Below are positions 20,101 through 28,499 of a stretch of DNA of 46,607 nt, in pieces. Source of the DNA: a virus; the IMG/VR virus record IMGVR_UViG_3300008448_008798, positions 1 to 46,607 of that record. One strand, given 5' to 3'. Position 1 is the stretch's first letter. Every line of letters starts with the position of its first letter. The position numbers and the translations under genes were made by a program. The notes under the pieces were generated by a model. It was not told where the DNA came from and did not search any database. It worked only from the letters and a program-made list of their open reading frames with translations.

Positions 20101-23100
20101 GTACACTAATATACCTGTATACACTGCTGATACAACTACTCCACAGTTAAAAAGTGTAAACTTGTTGTATGATAATCCTAATGAGCCGGTTCTTCCTAAA
20201 AATATACAAGTTGTTCAAACTCAAGCTGGAACACCAGCATTAACTGTTTCTAATACAGGTTTTGTAGATACAAGTTCAACACCAATACCTTCTACTCCTA
20301 GTGCTGGTAATAAATGGGTGATATCTGCAACTCCGGCTCCTGTTAATCCAGAAGCTAATACAAACAACTCTCAGATTCAAAACCCTAATCAGACTGTTGC
20401 TCAACAAAATCCTGTGCAACAAAGTACTGTTAACAAATGGGCTATTTTAGCAAATCCTCCAGCTTCAGCAAATACACAAGCTACTGTAGATACTACTCCT
20501 GCTCCAGCGGCACCAGTTAATCCAGTAACCGTAGATCCGGTTGCTACTGTAACTCCTGCAGTTGCGGATATATTAGGAATGACACCTTCACAAAAAGCAA
20601 TGTTATTAACAAGCATGGATCAAAATACTACTTTTGATATTAATGATGTTGATGATATAAATGCTACTGGAGATATTTACTATAGACTACATATTCAAGG
20701 TCAAGTAATTAGAACTGAAGAATTTAGTGCATTGAAAGAATGGTTTAATAAAAACCTTCCTAACATACCTGTTAATAAAGTAGCAGAACTTATAGATGGT
20801 AAAGCTTGGGGTGCATTTAAAAATGGTGCAGTTTATATATATGAGAATGCTGAAGAAGGAACTGGATTCCATGAAGCATTTGAAGCAGTTTGGAATGCAT
20901 ACTTATTACCTAGTGAACAACAAGATTTAGCTAAAGCTTTCCAAAGTAGACAAGGTGAATTTACTAATCCTTTCACTAATGAAACTAAAGCATATGCTAA
21001 TGCATCTATGTATGATGTAAGAGAAATGCTAGCTGAAGAGTTCCGTAGCTACATGTTGAATGAGAAAACTGCAGCACCTAAAGAAAGTGCTATTGTTAAA
21101 TTCTTTAAAGATTTATGGAACTTTATTAAGTCTTTAGTAGGTATGTCTAAAGAAGAAAAACAAACTTCTGAAGATTTAATCAATAAGTTATTTACTAAGA
21201 TTAATGAGGGTAAATTTGCAAATGCTGTTCAAGTAAGAAACTCTAGTGAGATGGGTACTTACTATAGACAAGTTATCCCAGAAACAACACAAGAGTTTAC
21301 AAGTTTAGTTACAGAAGGTTTAACTGCATTCTTTTTCCAAAACTTGTTTGCTAATAATAAAAATATAGATTCTTTAGTAGATAAGAATGCTAACACAAAT
21401 GAGCTTTTGAAAAAGATCTTTATGTTAAGCATGCGTAATTTACATAATAACCTTATGGGTAAAAACTCTATATTCTATAAAGAATATGTATTACCTGAGC
21501 AAAACAAAATTGGTAGAGAGTTTACACATGAAGAAATAGCTAGTTTATTTGAATTTTACTTTACTCCACAAAATAGATTTGCTAGCATGTATTCTAGCAT
21601 TTTCTTAAATCCAGCAGCTGTTTTTTATAACCTTAAACAATCTCTTTCTAAATTTGGTATAGAGTTTAAAGAAAAAATATCTGATGAGGAAGAAGCACTT
21701 GTAGAGGATAAAGAAAATATCTTAACAGATAGACTTGGTATTAAGGACAGCATGACAATTGATCCTAAAAAACTTTCTAGTGTTTCATTTAGAATGTTGA
21801 TAGGTTCATTAACAAATGATGAGTATAATGCTAAAATAACAGCTGAAAACCCAAATCCTATAATCAGTAAGAATAATACAATAGGTGTTCCACAACTAGT
21901 TAATTATGAAGCAACTATGAATATGTTGTTAAATGAATTAAATAGCACTGTGTCTAGATATAAGGATGGTGAGTTTGTAGATGCTCTATCTTTAATGATA
22001 GAAAAACTTGATAATAAATACTACAATAAAACTACTGGCCGTTATAAAGATAATTATGTTTGGATTGAAAGACTTAAGAAAAGATTAAAAGCAGGTAAGT
22101 ATGGTGAAAATATAGAATTGAGTAATGATGATATCCGTTCTATGATTGCTTTTGAAAAAAGTTTATCAAACAAGCAAAACATTCCTTTAAAAACCATTAT
22201 AGATAAAGATGGTGTAATATATGATACCAATCCTATTCAAACAGGTAATGGTAAAAGAGTTCTTGAAGTATGGGAAAATAATGTTATTAAAGATATCCAA
22301 CCATTAACAACTAAAGGTAAAAATAACTTATTAGGTATTGATGATAAAGGTATGGTTGTTATAGATAAAAATAGCTACCAATATGTAGGAAACCCTAATG
22401 ATAAAACTCAAGCATTTATATTAACTTCTAACCCTAGTTTTGAACAAAAACTTAATATTTTAGAATTATTAGGTATTAAGTTTACAGCTCCAGCTGCAGA
22501 ACTTAGACCATATGCAAATGTAATTAATGATAGCTATATTGCTATTATGGAACAATTACAAAGCATTGCTAATCCTATAGTTTCTTTAGATCAAGTATTT
22601 AAAACAGACAGAGTTTCTTCTAGAATTAACAAATTAGTTGAAATTGAAGCAGCTTATACATCTGAAGATAATGTATTAATGCACACTAATGCAAAAGGAG
22701 AATCACAATATTCTATTACATCTCCTTCAGCAATAACTTATGTATTATCATCATTAAACTCTGCAGCAAATCTTAATGACTTTATTAAATCAAATCCTCA
22801 ATTTGGTAGAGTGAATACTGATGGTACAGTGGAATTATTCCCTTATCAAGCAGGATCAGAGATATTAAAACTTGGTGGATTAGTATTTGATGCTAAAGGA
22901 AACAAAAGAAGTAATATTCAGTATCACTTGATATCTGGTATGGCACATGCTGAAAGTGACGGTAAAAATACAGATGTATTAGAATACCCTGATAGAGTTT
23001 CTCAAGAAATACATTATTTACTTAAGAACATTCATTATACAGTTATTAATTCAGATAAGTCTAATGAATTTGGTCTTGGTTATGATAAAGCATTTATAAA

Positions 23101-26100
23101 TTCAAGAATGGTTTCAACATTAATGGATGAAACTACTAATGTTGCTAATGAAGCTTTATTAAATATCTACCGTAACTATTTATTAGATGAGGTAAATGCT
23201 GCTATCCGTGAAAAAGAATTACCTAGCAATATTAATTATTACTCTAAAGATGTTGTAAAACTTGGTCATTTTAATGAAATATTAGGTGAGAAGTTGATGC
23301 AACAGTTTACTACTAAAGTTCTTGATAGTAAAGCTAAAAAGAAAATGACTGCTGATGCTTTTGTTAATCAAGCTGAAGTTGACATTGCTATAACTAAATA
23401 CTTAAAAGGTTTAACTAAAGAAACATTAGAAGGTTTAATTGATTTAGATATTCTAGAAAGAGTTCAAGTTGGTGTTGCAGATAATGGTAAACCTACATAC
23501 CAGTACACTACTAATTCTATTTCACATGAGTTATTAAATAAAGTTTTAGGAATTACTGATGTTGAAAAAATGGATGAGTATGATGCTGAAATAATTGCAG
23601 CATATTTAGCAATAAACAAACAAATAGGTGTTGTTGAACAACATAAAATGTTCTATGGTCATCCTGCTTTATATAAAGACTTAGCAAAACGTGCTAATGG
23701 TGTAAACTCTACTAAAGATGCAATTGTGGATAACCCAACTGTGATCAAGTGGATGGATGAAAGAATGAAACGTTTTGATGGTAAAGTTAGAAGTAAAGAT
23801 GATATTCAAACTTTTAATAATGTATCATTCAAAGATGTAACAGCTGTAGCAAAAATGTACAAAGACATTGCTGAAGGTATGTATGCATCATTAAAAAATG
23901 ATCTATCTAAAGAAGAGGCTGAAAAGAATATTGGAGTTAAATTTGATAGTAAAGGTAAATTCAAAAACTTTATCTTAGATGGTAAGAAATTTACTGGTCA
24001 AATTAAAGCATATGTAGAATTAAATGAAGCGGATGGTCAAGGATGGATTATGCCAGACATGTTCCGTGATATGATGTTCTTAAGTAGTAAATTCAGTAAA
24101 CAACAAGAAAGACAATGGGCTTATGAAATGGCTTATGAGGTTGTTGCTAGAAATAACAAATCTAAAAAAGATGTAGGTTATAGAAAAGCTACTGAAGAAG
24201 AGTTAAGCAGATCTAAAGAAATACTTAAACAGGGTAATCCTGGAGTTATATTACAGGTGTTAAAACCTCAATACTTTGGATATGCTGCTAACAATAGCAT
24301 GATGCAAACTGTATTCTTAAAACACTCGGTTCAACCTAAGTTTTTCCGTCATGTAGAAGGAACTCAGTTTGAAAAAATGTACTTAACTGCACAGAAAAAT
24401 CAAATAGATATTATTGGTTTTGAATCTGGTGAAAAAGTGGGTGCAATGATTAACTCTAAAGGTGAGTTTACATCATTCTATAATGATGAAGGTAAAATCA
24501 ATTTACAGGATGATTTATCATTAACTGAAGGAATGTCTATGCAGACTCTTTATACCAGATATTATGGTATTCAAACAGAGCAGTCTTCATTGGCTAAAGA
24601 TAAAGTGGTAAGAGGTACTCAGGTTACAAAACTTATTATGTCTAATTTCAGAGATGAGAATGGATATACAAGTAAGAAAGCTGAAAGTCTAATTAAGAAT
24701 TATAATTCTACTTTAGAAGAAATGATTGCTTTAGGTAAAGAAGAGTTATTAGATGAACTTGGAATTACTAAAATGGCTGACGGTAGTTACCTTACTACAG
24801 ACATTGAAAAAATGATTAAGCTTTTAAGAGCTGAGATGGATAAGAGAGACCTACCTGATAACTTAATTGATTCTATCAATATTAATCAAAACAGAAACGG
24901 TTTACTATATAAATTTGATACTTCTGCTAATAGAGATAAGATTGATAATATATTAAGTTCTATTGTAGACAGCCGTGTTATATCTGATAAAATGCACGGT
25001 AAAGCAACCGTTCAAGTTGCTAATACAGGATATGAGTTTGCTGGCCGTGAAATGATGTACTTAAATGAGAATGGTGTATATGAATCAGCTACTGATAAAG
25101 AGTTAACAGAAGATCAAGAAAAGTCTTTAGTTGCTGCTTCATCAGATCTTAAATTCTATACAGCTGAGAATGGTGGTATATCTAAAATGGAAGTTTACTT
25201 ACCTTGGTATTTTAATGGTATTACTCCAGAGGAATTAGGATTAAAATTACAGAATGGTGTTTACTTAGTAGGGGATAAGATCAATAAGTCTTTATTAGAA
25301 GCTGTTGGTTTCCGTATTCCTACACAAGGTATGAACTCTATTGAGAACATGGTTATAAAAGGTTTCTTACCTACATCAGCTGGTGACATGATTGTTGTAC
25401 CATCTGAGATTGTTGGAAAGTCTGGATCTGACTTTGATATAGATAAATTGCAGACATACCTTCCTAACTATTATATATTAGGAAAAACAATTAATGTTAT
25501 TGATCCTAGTTTATCTACAGAAGAAATAACTAAAATTGCTAAAGCATCATATGCTGAAAGTATTAAGTTAAGTGAGCAAGGTAATGAGTTGATAAACAAC
25601 TTGTTAGCTGATTTGGGAACAGATCCTGAAGAAGAAAAGTATGTTTCTAAGTTTGTTAAAAACTATAAAAAACAAATCTTACAAGATAGATTTAGAACTA
25701 TCATGTCTGATATTATTTCTCTTCCTGAAAACTTCCGTCAACTTATCACTCCTAATGGAGCTGAAACTTTAAAATCATTGGCTAAAGAAGTTAATGAACT
25801 TAAAGGTGTTAAAGATGCTGAGTCTTCAAAAGTAAAATTATCTGAGTTTATACCTATGTCTGAAACCAGAGAAAGATACTTAACTGGTAAAAGAATGGTG
25901 GGTATTGCAGCATTACAAACTACATCCCATACAATGTCTCAAATTGCAGGTATTAAACTTAGTGGTAAGTATGATGCTAAAATGTTATACTACTTGTTTG
26001 AAAATACTAAACAAAGAGAAGTTGTTATTAGACTTGACCATAATGAAACTGATAAAGGTGAGCTTTACTTATATGCTAAAAAAGGTAAAGATGGCCGCTG

Positions 26101-28498
26101 GATATCAGAAATGTTATCTGAAGGTCTTACTGGATTTGTGGATGCAGCAAAAGATCCATTTGTATTCTCATTAAATTTAAGCATGAATACAGCAGGAACT
26201 TGGTTCTATTTAACTAAACTTGGTGTACCTACTAAAGACATAGCTTACTTGTTTAATCAGCCAGCTATTGATGGTTACTTTAAACTAACAGCTAAGAATA
26301 ACACTTTTGCTAAACAAACCAATGGAGATAAATCAAATAACATGATGCTTGTTTATAAAGCAATGGACCCTTATTTCCAAGCAGCATTTGGTGTTGATTA
26401 TTATAATGTTATGTCTAAAAACTTAGATGAAATAAGTAATACAGATAGCTCACAAACTAGAACATTAATTGCATTAAGAAGTGCAAATAAAAAACTTAGA
26501 GAAGAGTTAGCAGGTAAAATAGCTAAGTTAAAAGATAAATACTCTAATGTTAGCGGGGATGTAATGAAAGAAGCAATCAAGAATCTTAATACTCCTGGTT
26601 ACAAAATGACCAAAGAAGATGCTGAATTACAGGTTTCATTATTAACTGATTACTTGGAATATAACACTCAAGCAAGACAATTATCTGAGTTTATAAGTGC
26701 TATTGGATATGACAACAGTAAAACAAGAACTATTGTAGAAAATGCAATGCAGTATTACCGTTGGGAAAAAATGTTAGATGGTGGGTTTATTGCTAATCCA
26801 GAAAATATTCTTAATGATACTTTTATAGGGGAGATGAAAACCCAAAAAGATGATATGAAGAATGTATTTAAAGATTACTTTATATCCTTATCTGATAAAG
26901 CAGCACCTATATTTGAACCTTTATTTGAAAGAATTTCTAATAGAGATGTATTTGCTAGCAAAGATGACCAAGTTAACTTAATTAACCGTTACCAAAATTT
27001 TGTAATAAGTTACTTAATTCAGAACATGCCATATATGAAAGATGGTAAAGAAACTGTTTTGAATTCTCAATATAAAAAGTTATTTTTAAATAGTGACTCT
27101 TTAGCAAAACAGCTTAAAGCTTTAAAAGAAAGTAGTGATCCTAATATTAGTGAAAACCTAGTAGTTAAAGAATTACTTCCAATATTGGCATATGATACCA
27201 CTCAAGTGGATAGTATTAAGCTTTTCAAAAATAAAATGGATACATATAAAAATAATGTATTGATTGAGTCTATTGAAAACTTAAACTCTTATGCACAAGC
27301 TTCAGGTAATGTTCAGTTACAAAACTTCTTGGAGAACTTAACAATGTTTAGTATATTGCAGTCAGGACTTCAAAGTAATATGATGAATTATTCTAAAGTA
27401 TTGCCGGCACATATGTATAATGGTTTTGTAAACAACATTCTAAATGTATTTACAAGTTCTACATATACTGTTGATCCTCAATTAGTTTGGAAACAATTCC
27501 ATCAAAACAATTGGAAAAATGATGATATTGTACCTACAGTTAAATACATTAAAGGTAAAGCTGATAATTTAAATGGTATTATAAAATTATCTACGGACTT
27601 TTCAGACAGTCAATATGACTTTGTAAAAAGAACTACAGTAAGACCTGACATGGTAGGTAAAGCTAATGCAGTTAAACGTAAAGAACTTATTAGTTTAGGT
27701 CAAGGTTATAAAGTTTTCCAAACTGTATTGTATATGAAAGTAGCTTCTAATGAATTAGAAACTACATACCAAGCTATCAATAAACTTGGTGATGGTTATA
27801 AATTTACAGAAACATATAATGTAGATACAGATTCTATTCTTCCACAAAACAACAATGTAGGGTCTATGGGTATTGTAAGTTCTTATATTCCTCAAAGAGA
27901 AGAAGCTGCAGCACAACCTACTCCTGTATTAGGTGGACAGAAATTTGCAATAAAAGCAACACCTGCTCAACCTACAGTAAATTTATTTGATAAAGCTGAT
28001 TCTTTAACTCCTATAGAACAAAATTTTAAAGATGGAGATGAAGGTAGAAAAATGCAACCACAATTTGCAGGTAAATCTACTATGGACCTTATTATTTCAG
28101 GAGATAGAACTAGAACAACTAGAGCTAACACTGATGTACAGAGAATGGCTAAAGATTATAATTTATCCAAAATATCAGATCTTGTTGGTAAAGTTATAAG
28201 AATGACTGATAAAACAGGAAGACAAGTATATACTAGAATTACAAAAGTTACACCATTTACTCAAGAGTATCAAGATGCTACATGGGAAAAAGAAGGTTGG
28301 GAAAAAAGTGTAACAGATTCTTTAGTAGGAAAATATCCTTATGCTATTGAGTTTGAAGTAGTAAATAAACAACCTAAAGAAAAACAAATAGAACTTAAGG
28401 GTAAAATTTATAATGCTAGTGAAATAAATGCAGCAATGCTTGAAAAACTCGGATACTCTCCAACAGATATAGGTAAAATTTTAAAACAACTTTGTTAG
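14186..28498 (+). CDS. Giant virion RNA polymerase polyprotein, crAss-like YonO type (4770 aa)
   Basis: Residues 3749-3753 are D-F-D-I-D, the catalytic metal-binding motif of the single-chain, two-barrel RNA polymerases of crAss-like phages (phi14:2 gp66 is the studied example). It sits in a context of that family (GFRIPTQG, GFLP, K-S-G-S before it). Upstream residues such as LKHSVQP fit the first barrel, and VGIAALQTTSH after the motif may be the bridge region. Order: N-terminal virion-type part (1-2020) with a hydrophobic stretch (about 211-250) and coiled coils (about 1205-1310 and 1370-1530); Pro/Thr/Gln-rich linker (2020-2130); damaged HExxH module (H2229-E-A-F-E2233, E2280-E2285); polymerase (about 2350-4500); second linker; ASCH-like domain (about 4633-4727). 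The family enters the host with the DNA and transcribes early genes. Stop is TAG, one base before the next ATG. Fusion of all parts in one chain is unusual. Confidence 0.88.
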   Translation: MADNNITVPGVFDKILDTGANVPDLSTGIQGVPDYQYFGSDSLNLRMPSFGNSMPAISNNNPVADGIKNMFAQQPSFNTLGQSTEFNPEQVNINRYKASPDFFKLGVSLTDNNEEIYGQNQSWSEVLGNGITGMRNLAYNGFVDNVRGWGRLTDALISWDWSKLHGDAASMMELDNNMKKIMNDNPIYATEKGTETFWNRETFGNFLQQSGFTVGALAEIVAEQAITKAIEGGLAMSGIGAGAAATIEAAEDISTTAKVGRLASFFSKSKEFFDAAKNFKALKAAGDIWKSESAVKAIMSGVGDVSMQIAKRLPVVDLGLEMYRAGKAGGTAMELTKIGVGGVKRLLSESNFAFTEARMEAAGTYTDLVNQMNADYYNRNGQYAQGSDLEAINQKAMKAADGNFNFNSAILFTSNRIMFNNLFKGSKATSKMLSAFGEQLEDGSIKVLGKINGRTTAQLYKSAIKDFGQISADFGRTKALTVAGKSIMASALNFEVIEGIQELLQEGSNEYFKDYYMDAYKATYNPLIQPDSEKSLDEAIESQKSMQGLKTFASGALTGMLIHGPTVLVTKSLEKASDKITTYSDTKNLTPEKKAEYLKNKAERESAGEEFRNNFNAIAKDPSKFFGEHVRNYNVQKEGAAALSLAAKLGDKFAYENVRTDMMHNILIQAVANNTHEALVDTMRSYGQNMTKEEFEQAFVGMDYTAANKKTAEDYVGRVADSIESYVNTRGKLVAKYGHIANPNKYKFGSKEWLDESIKFKTLNNYIDILAGNEFKAADALNRNIALFQKAAANKNLGSSLAAAFQILGSERNMQQEMAVLKAELANKKSQLDAATNADDKASIQKEMDLKQEQLDALNSWNANKENVTDGNKQETFEAFKKYVEIKNREAGKDQTINIQDIEDHYLDFVDYIKLNAKAQEHTDALNFLSNPENFKNIHDRLQNGAKDAYFELLKDAGYEYVKKNSVDKNKHFIIQAHGYYAVYSPEGKLVGISDNQEDANKIKNDRDAALAENPDLNKNTVDITYTTASGETKTYQVNEGDVYVGNLYKSTKYSGVKPVTLFNNDRVKIVSISDDGKSVTIKVNQEEPKVIDANELAQIMFENKWRKYETLNSDQKLYLILRNSKIEYRVIKRDAKGKLVKNKNGKYETIEVTGRVTLDKKTKQNLMFTYIDPASGKIIDVDYKQKHVIETTELKAILKDEEEILKEQEKKIAEKFTKQQQYLSNLISQVEAELNTMQAQRDNNEKEFEALQQELEDLNNKVAEAAAYIQANPYVRGRKSNAYKQMEELVATLPATIEQKEKQLEMLAKEKENLSNILEALNQASETYYSGLIELEETETPFLADETGTLYGNEQEQLDNVEQTRITTRFTADQLTKMIGDTEAEIDAIDERVKYLTSHIDNIKSLLKTVLSYKDVVDALMDITDRDMLRNQLKLMESQSSDDPAKMQLIKAIRTGLAKGEKGIEAQYLLELMNRYKEFNNEFENLIKERDVLAPKLFRLKQSLEQQNAADSLKERIDFLKFIQEGLMNEYKRGKTTVQPTTSSSDAEHNLLTNPSDQEISNEDGVFDYDVKKPLLAVNSLYVTTGKHFVDDADTQVNEESGNARFFKFSQSVDLANSNYFFLPITVANDTYGITRSDLYADDIKLVAVKLQDGVYKFVDENGEVLENPTKDNMIYTSMRGNDKMLGSDVAAAVDYVKSTFTTKGFTDAEIAQEIAKYKAFREAIKTAPADSPMYLPIKGKTKGIAVILPKDAATGLPQELSLEGRLIQPGTTDFMNMKHPDGQSIRIFISTAKSVKIGVKPGRLVMMKADGTVFRVFNRQATEAEKDNFIELLKMLTGLYGRKADSLSRQEKQNLNDILSYLTGFTHWTTTDSESKSANRFYISSQDGMLYKGNKGIPFTVASIEENKADLVSGLYHQVNNKLLLSDKQFVQPIVKNGKLSVEEYKNYSEYVLSDKNANGNDRQLGPAVVYTNIPVYTADTTTPQLKSVNLLYDNPNEPVLPKNIQVVQTQAGTPALTVSNTGFVDTSSTPIPSTPSAGNKWVISATPAPVNPEANTNNSQIQNPNQTVAQQNPVQQSTVNKWAILANPPASANTQATVDTTPAPAAPVNPVTVDPVATVTPAVADILGMTPSQKAMLLTSMDQNTTFDINDVDDINATGDIYYRLHIQGQVIRTEEFSALKEWFNKNLPNIPVNKVAELIDGKAWGAFKNGAVYIYENAEEGTGFHEAFEAVWNAYLLPSEQQDLAKAFQSRQGEFTNPFTNETKAYANASMYDVREMLAEEFRSYMLNEKTAAPKESAIVKFFKDLWNFIKSLVGMSKEEKQTSEDLINKLFTKINEGKFANAVQVRNSSEMGTYYRQVIPETTQEFTSLVTEGLTAFFFQNLFANNKNIDSLVDKNANTNELLKKIFMLSMRNLHNNLMGKNSIFYKEYVLPEQNKIGREFTHEEIASLFEFYFTPQNRFASMYSSIFLNPAAVFYNLKQSLSKFGIEFKEKISDEEEALVEDKENILTDRLGIKDSMTIDPKKLSSVSFRMLIGSLTNDEYNAKITAENPNPIISKNNTIGVPQLVNYEATMNMLLNELNSTVSRYKDGEFVDALSLMIEKLDNKYYNKTTGRYKDNYVWIERLKKRLKAGKYGENIELSNDDIRSMIAFEKSLSNKQNIPLKTIIDKDGVIYDTNPIQTGNGKRVLEVWENNVIKDIQPLTTKGKNNLLGIDDKGMVVIDKNSYQYVGNPNDKTQAFILTSNPSFEQKLNILELLGIKFTAPAAELRPYANVINDSYIAIMEQLQSIANPIVSLDQVFKTDRVSSRINKLVEIEAAYTSEDNVLMHTNAKGESQYSITSPSAITYVLSSLNSAANLNDFIKSNPQFGRVNTDGTVELFPYQAGSEILKLGGLVFDAKGNKRSNIQYHLISGMAHAESDGKNTDVLEYPDRVSQEIHYLLKNIHYTVINSDKSNEFGLGYDKAFINSRMVSTLMDETTNVANEALLNIYRNYLLDEVNAAIREKELPSNINYYSKDVVKLGHFNEILGEKLMQQFTTKVLDSKAKKKMTADAFVNQAEVDIAITKYLKGLTKETLEGLIDLDILERVQVGVADNGKPTYQYTTNSISHELLNKVLGITDVEKMDEYDAEIIAAYLAINKQIGVVEQHKMFYGHPALYKDLAKRANGVNSTKDAIVDNPTVIKWMDERMKRFDGKVRSKDDIQTFNNVSFKDVTAVAKMYKDIAEGMYASLKNDLSKEEAEKNIGVKFDSKGKFKNFILDGKKFTGQIKAYVELNEADGQGWIMPDMFRDMMFLSSKFSKQQERQWAYEMAYEVVARNNKSKKDVGYRKATEEELSRSKEILKQGNPGVILQVLKPQYFGYAANNSMMQTVFLKHSVQPKFFRHVEGTQFEKMYLTAQKNQIDIIGFESGEKVGAMINSKGEFTSFYNDEGKINLQDDLSLTEGMSMQTLYTRYYGIQTEQSSLAKDKVVRGTQVTKLIMSNFRDENGYTSKKAESLIKNYNSTLEEMIALGKEELLDELGITKMADGSYLTTDIEKMIKLLRAEMDKRDLPDNLIDSININQNRNGLLYKFDTSANRDKIDNILSSIVDSRVISDKMHGKATVQVANTGYEFAGREMMYLNENGVYESATDKELTEDQEKSLVAASSDLKFYTAENGGISKMEVYLPWYFNGITPEELGLKLQNGVYLVGDKINKSLLEAVGFRIPTQGMNSIENMVIKGFLPTSAGDMIVVPSEIVGKSGSDFDIDKLQTYLPNYYILGKTINVIDPSLSTEEITKIAKASYAESIKLSEQGNELINNLLADLGTDPEEEKYVSKFVKNYKKQILQDRFRTIMSDIISLPENFRQLITPNGAETLKSLAKEVNELKGVKDAESSKVKLSEFIPMSETRERYLTGKRMVGIAALQTTSHTMSQIAGIKLSGKYDAKMLYYLFENTKQREVVIRLDHNETDKGELYLYAKKGKDGRWISEMLSEGLTGFVDAAKDPFVFSLNLSMNTAGTWFYLTKLGVPTKDIAYLFNQPAIDGYFKLTAKNNTFAKQTNGDKSNNMMLVYKAMDPYFQAAFGVDYYNVMSKNLDEISNTDSSQTRTLIALRSANKKLREELAGKIAKLKDKYSNVSGDVMKEAIKNLNTPGYKMTKEDAELQVSLLTDYLEYNTQARQLSEFISAIGYDNSKTRTIVENAMQYYRWEKMLDGGFIANPENILNDTFIGEMKTQKDDMKNVFKDYFISLSDKAAPIFEPLFERISNRDVFASKDDQVNLINRYQNFVISYLIQNMPYMKDGKETVLNSQYKKLFLNSDSLAKQLKALKESSDPNISENLVVKELLPILAYDTTQVDSIKLFKNKMDTYKNNVLIESIENLNSYAQASGNVQLQNFLENLTMFSILQSGLQSNMMNYSKVLPAHMYNGFVNNILNVFTSSTYTVDPQLVWKQFHQNNWKNDDIVPTVKYIKGKADNLNGIIKLSTDFSDSQYDFVKRTTVRPDMVGKANAVKRKELISLGQGYKVFQTVLYMKVASNELETTYQAINKLGDGYKFTETYNVDTDSILPQNNNVGSMGIVSSYIPQREEAAAQPTPVLGGQKFAIKATPAQPTVNLFDKADSLTPIEQNFKDGDEGRKMQPQFAGKSTMDLIISGDRTRTTRANTDVQRMAKDYNLSKISDLVGKVIRMTDKTGRQVYTRITKVTPFTQEYQDATWEKEGWEKSVTDSLVGKYPYAIEFEVVNKQPKEKQIELKGKIYNASEINAAMLEKLGYSPTDIGKILKQLC
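20309..20458 (+). repeat. Linker peptide repeat, copies 1 and 2
   Basis: Two copies of (N)-K-W-x-I-x-A-x-P are coded at 20309-20335 (residues 2042-2050) and 20432-20458 (residues 2083-2091), inside the low-complexity linker between the N-terminal part and the polymerase part. A third copy (Q-K-F-A-I-K-A-T-P) lies at 27938-27964, in the linker before the C-terminal domain. Confidence 0.6.
27938..27964 (+). repeat. Linker peptide repeat, copy 3
   Basis: Residues 4585-4593 read Q-K-F-A-I-K-A-T-P, close to the copies near residues 2042 and 2083. It stands in a Pro/Gln-rich stretch between the polymerase core and the ASCH-like domain. Confidence 0.55.
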
Positions 28499-28499
28499 T

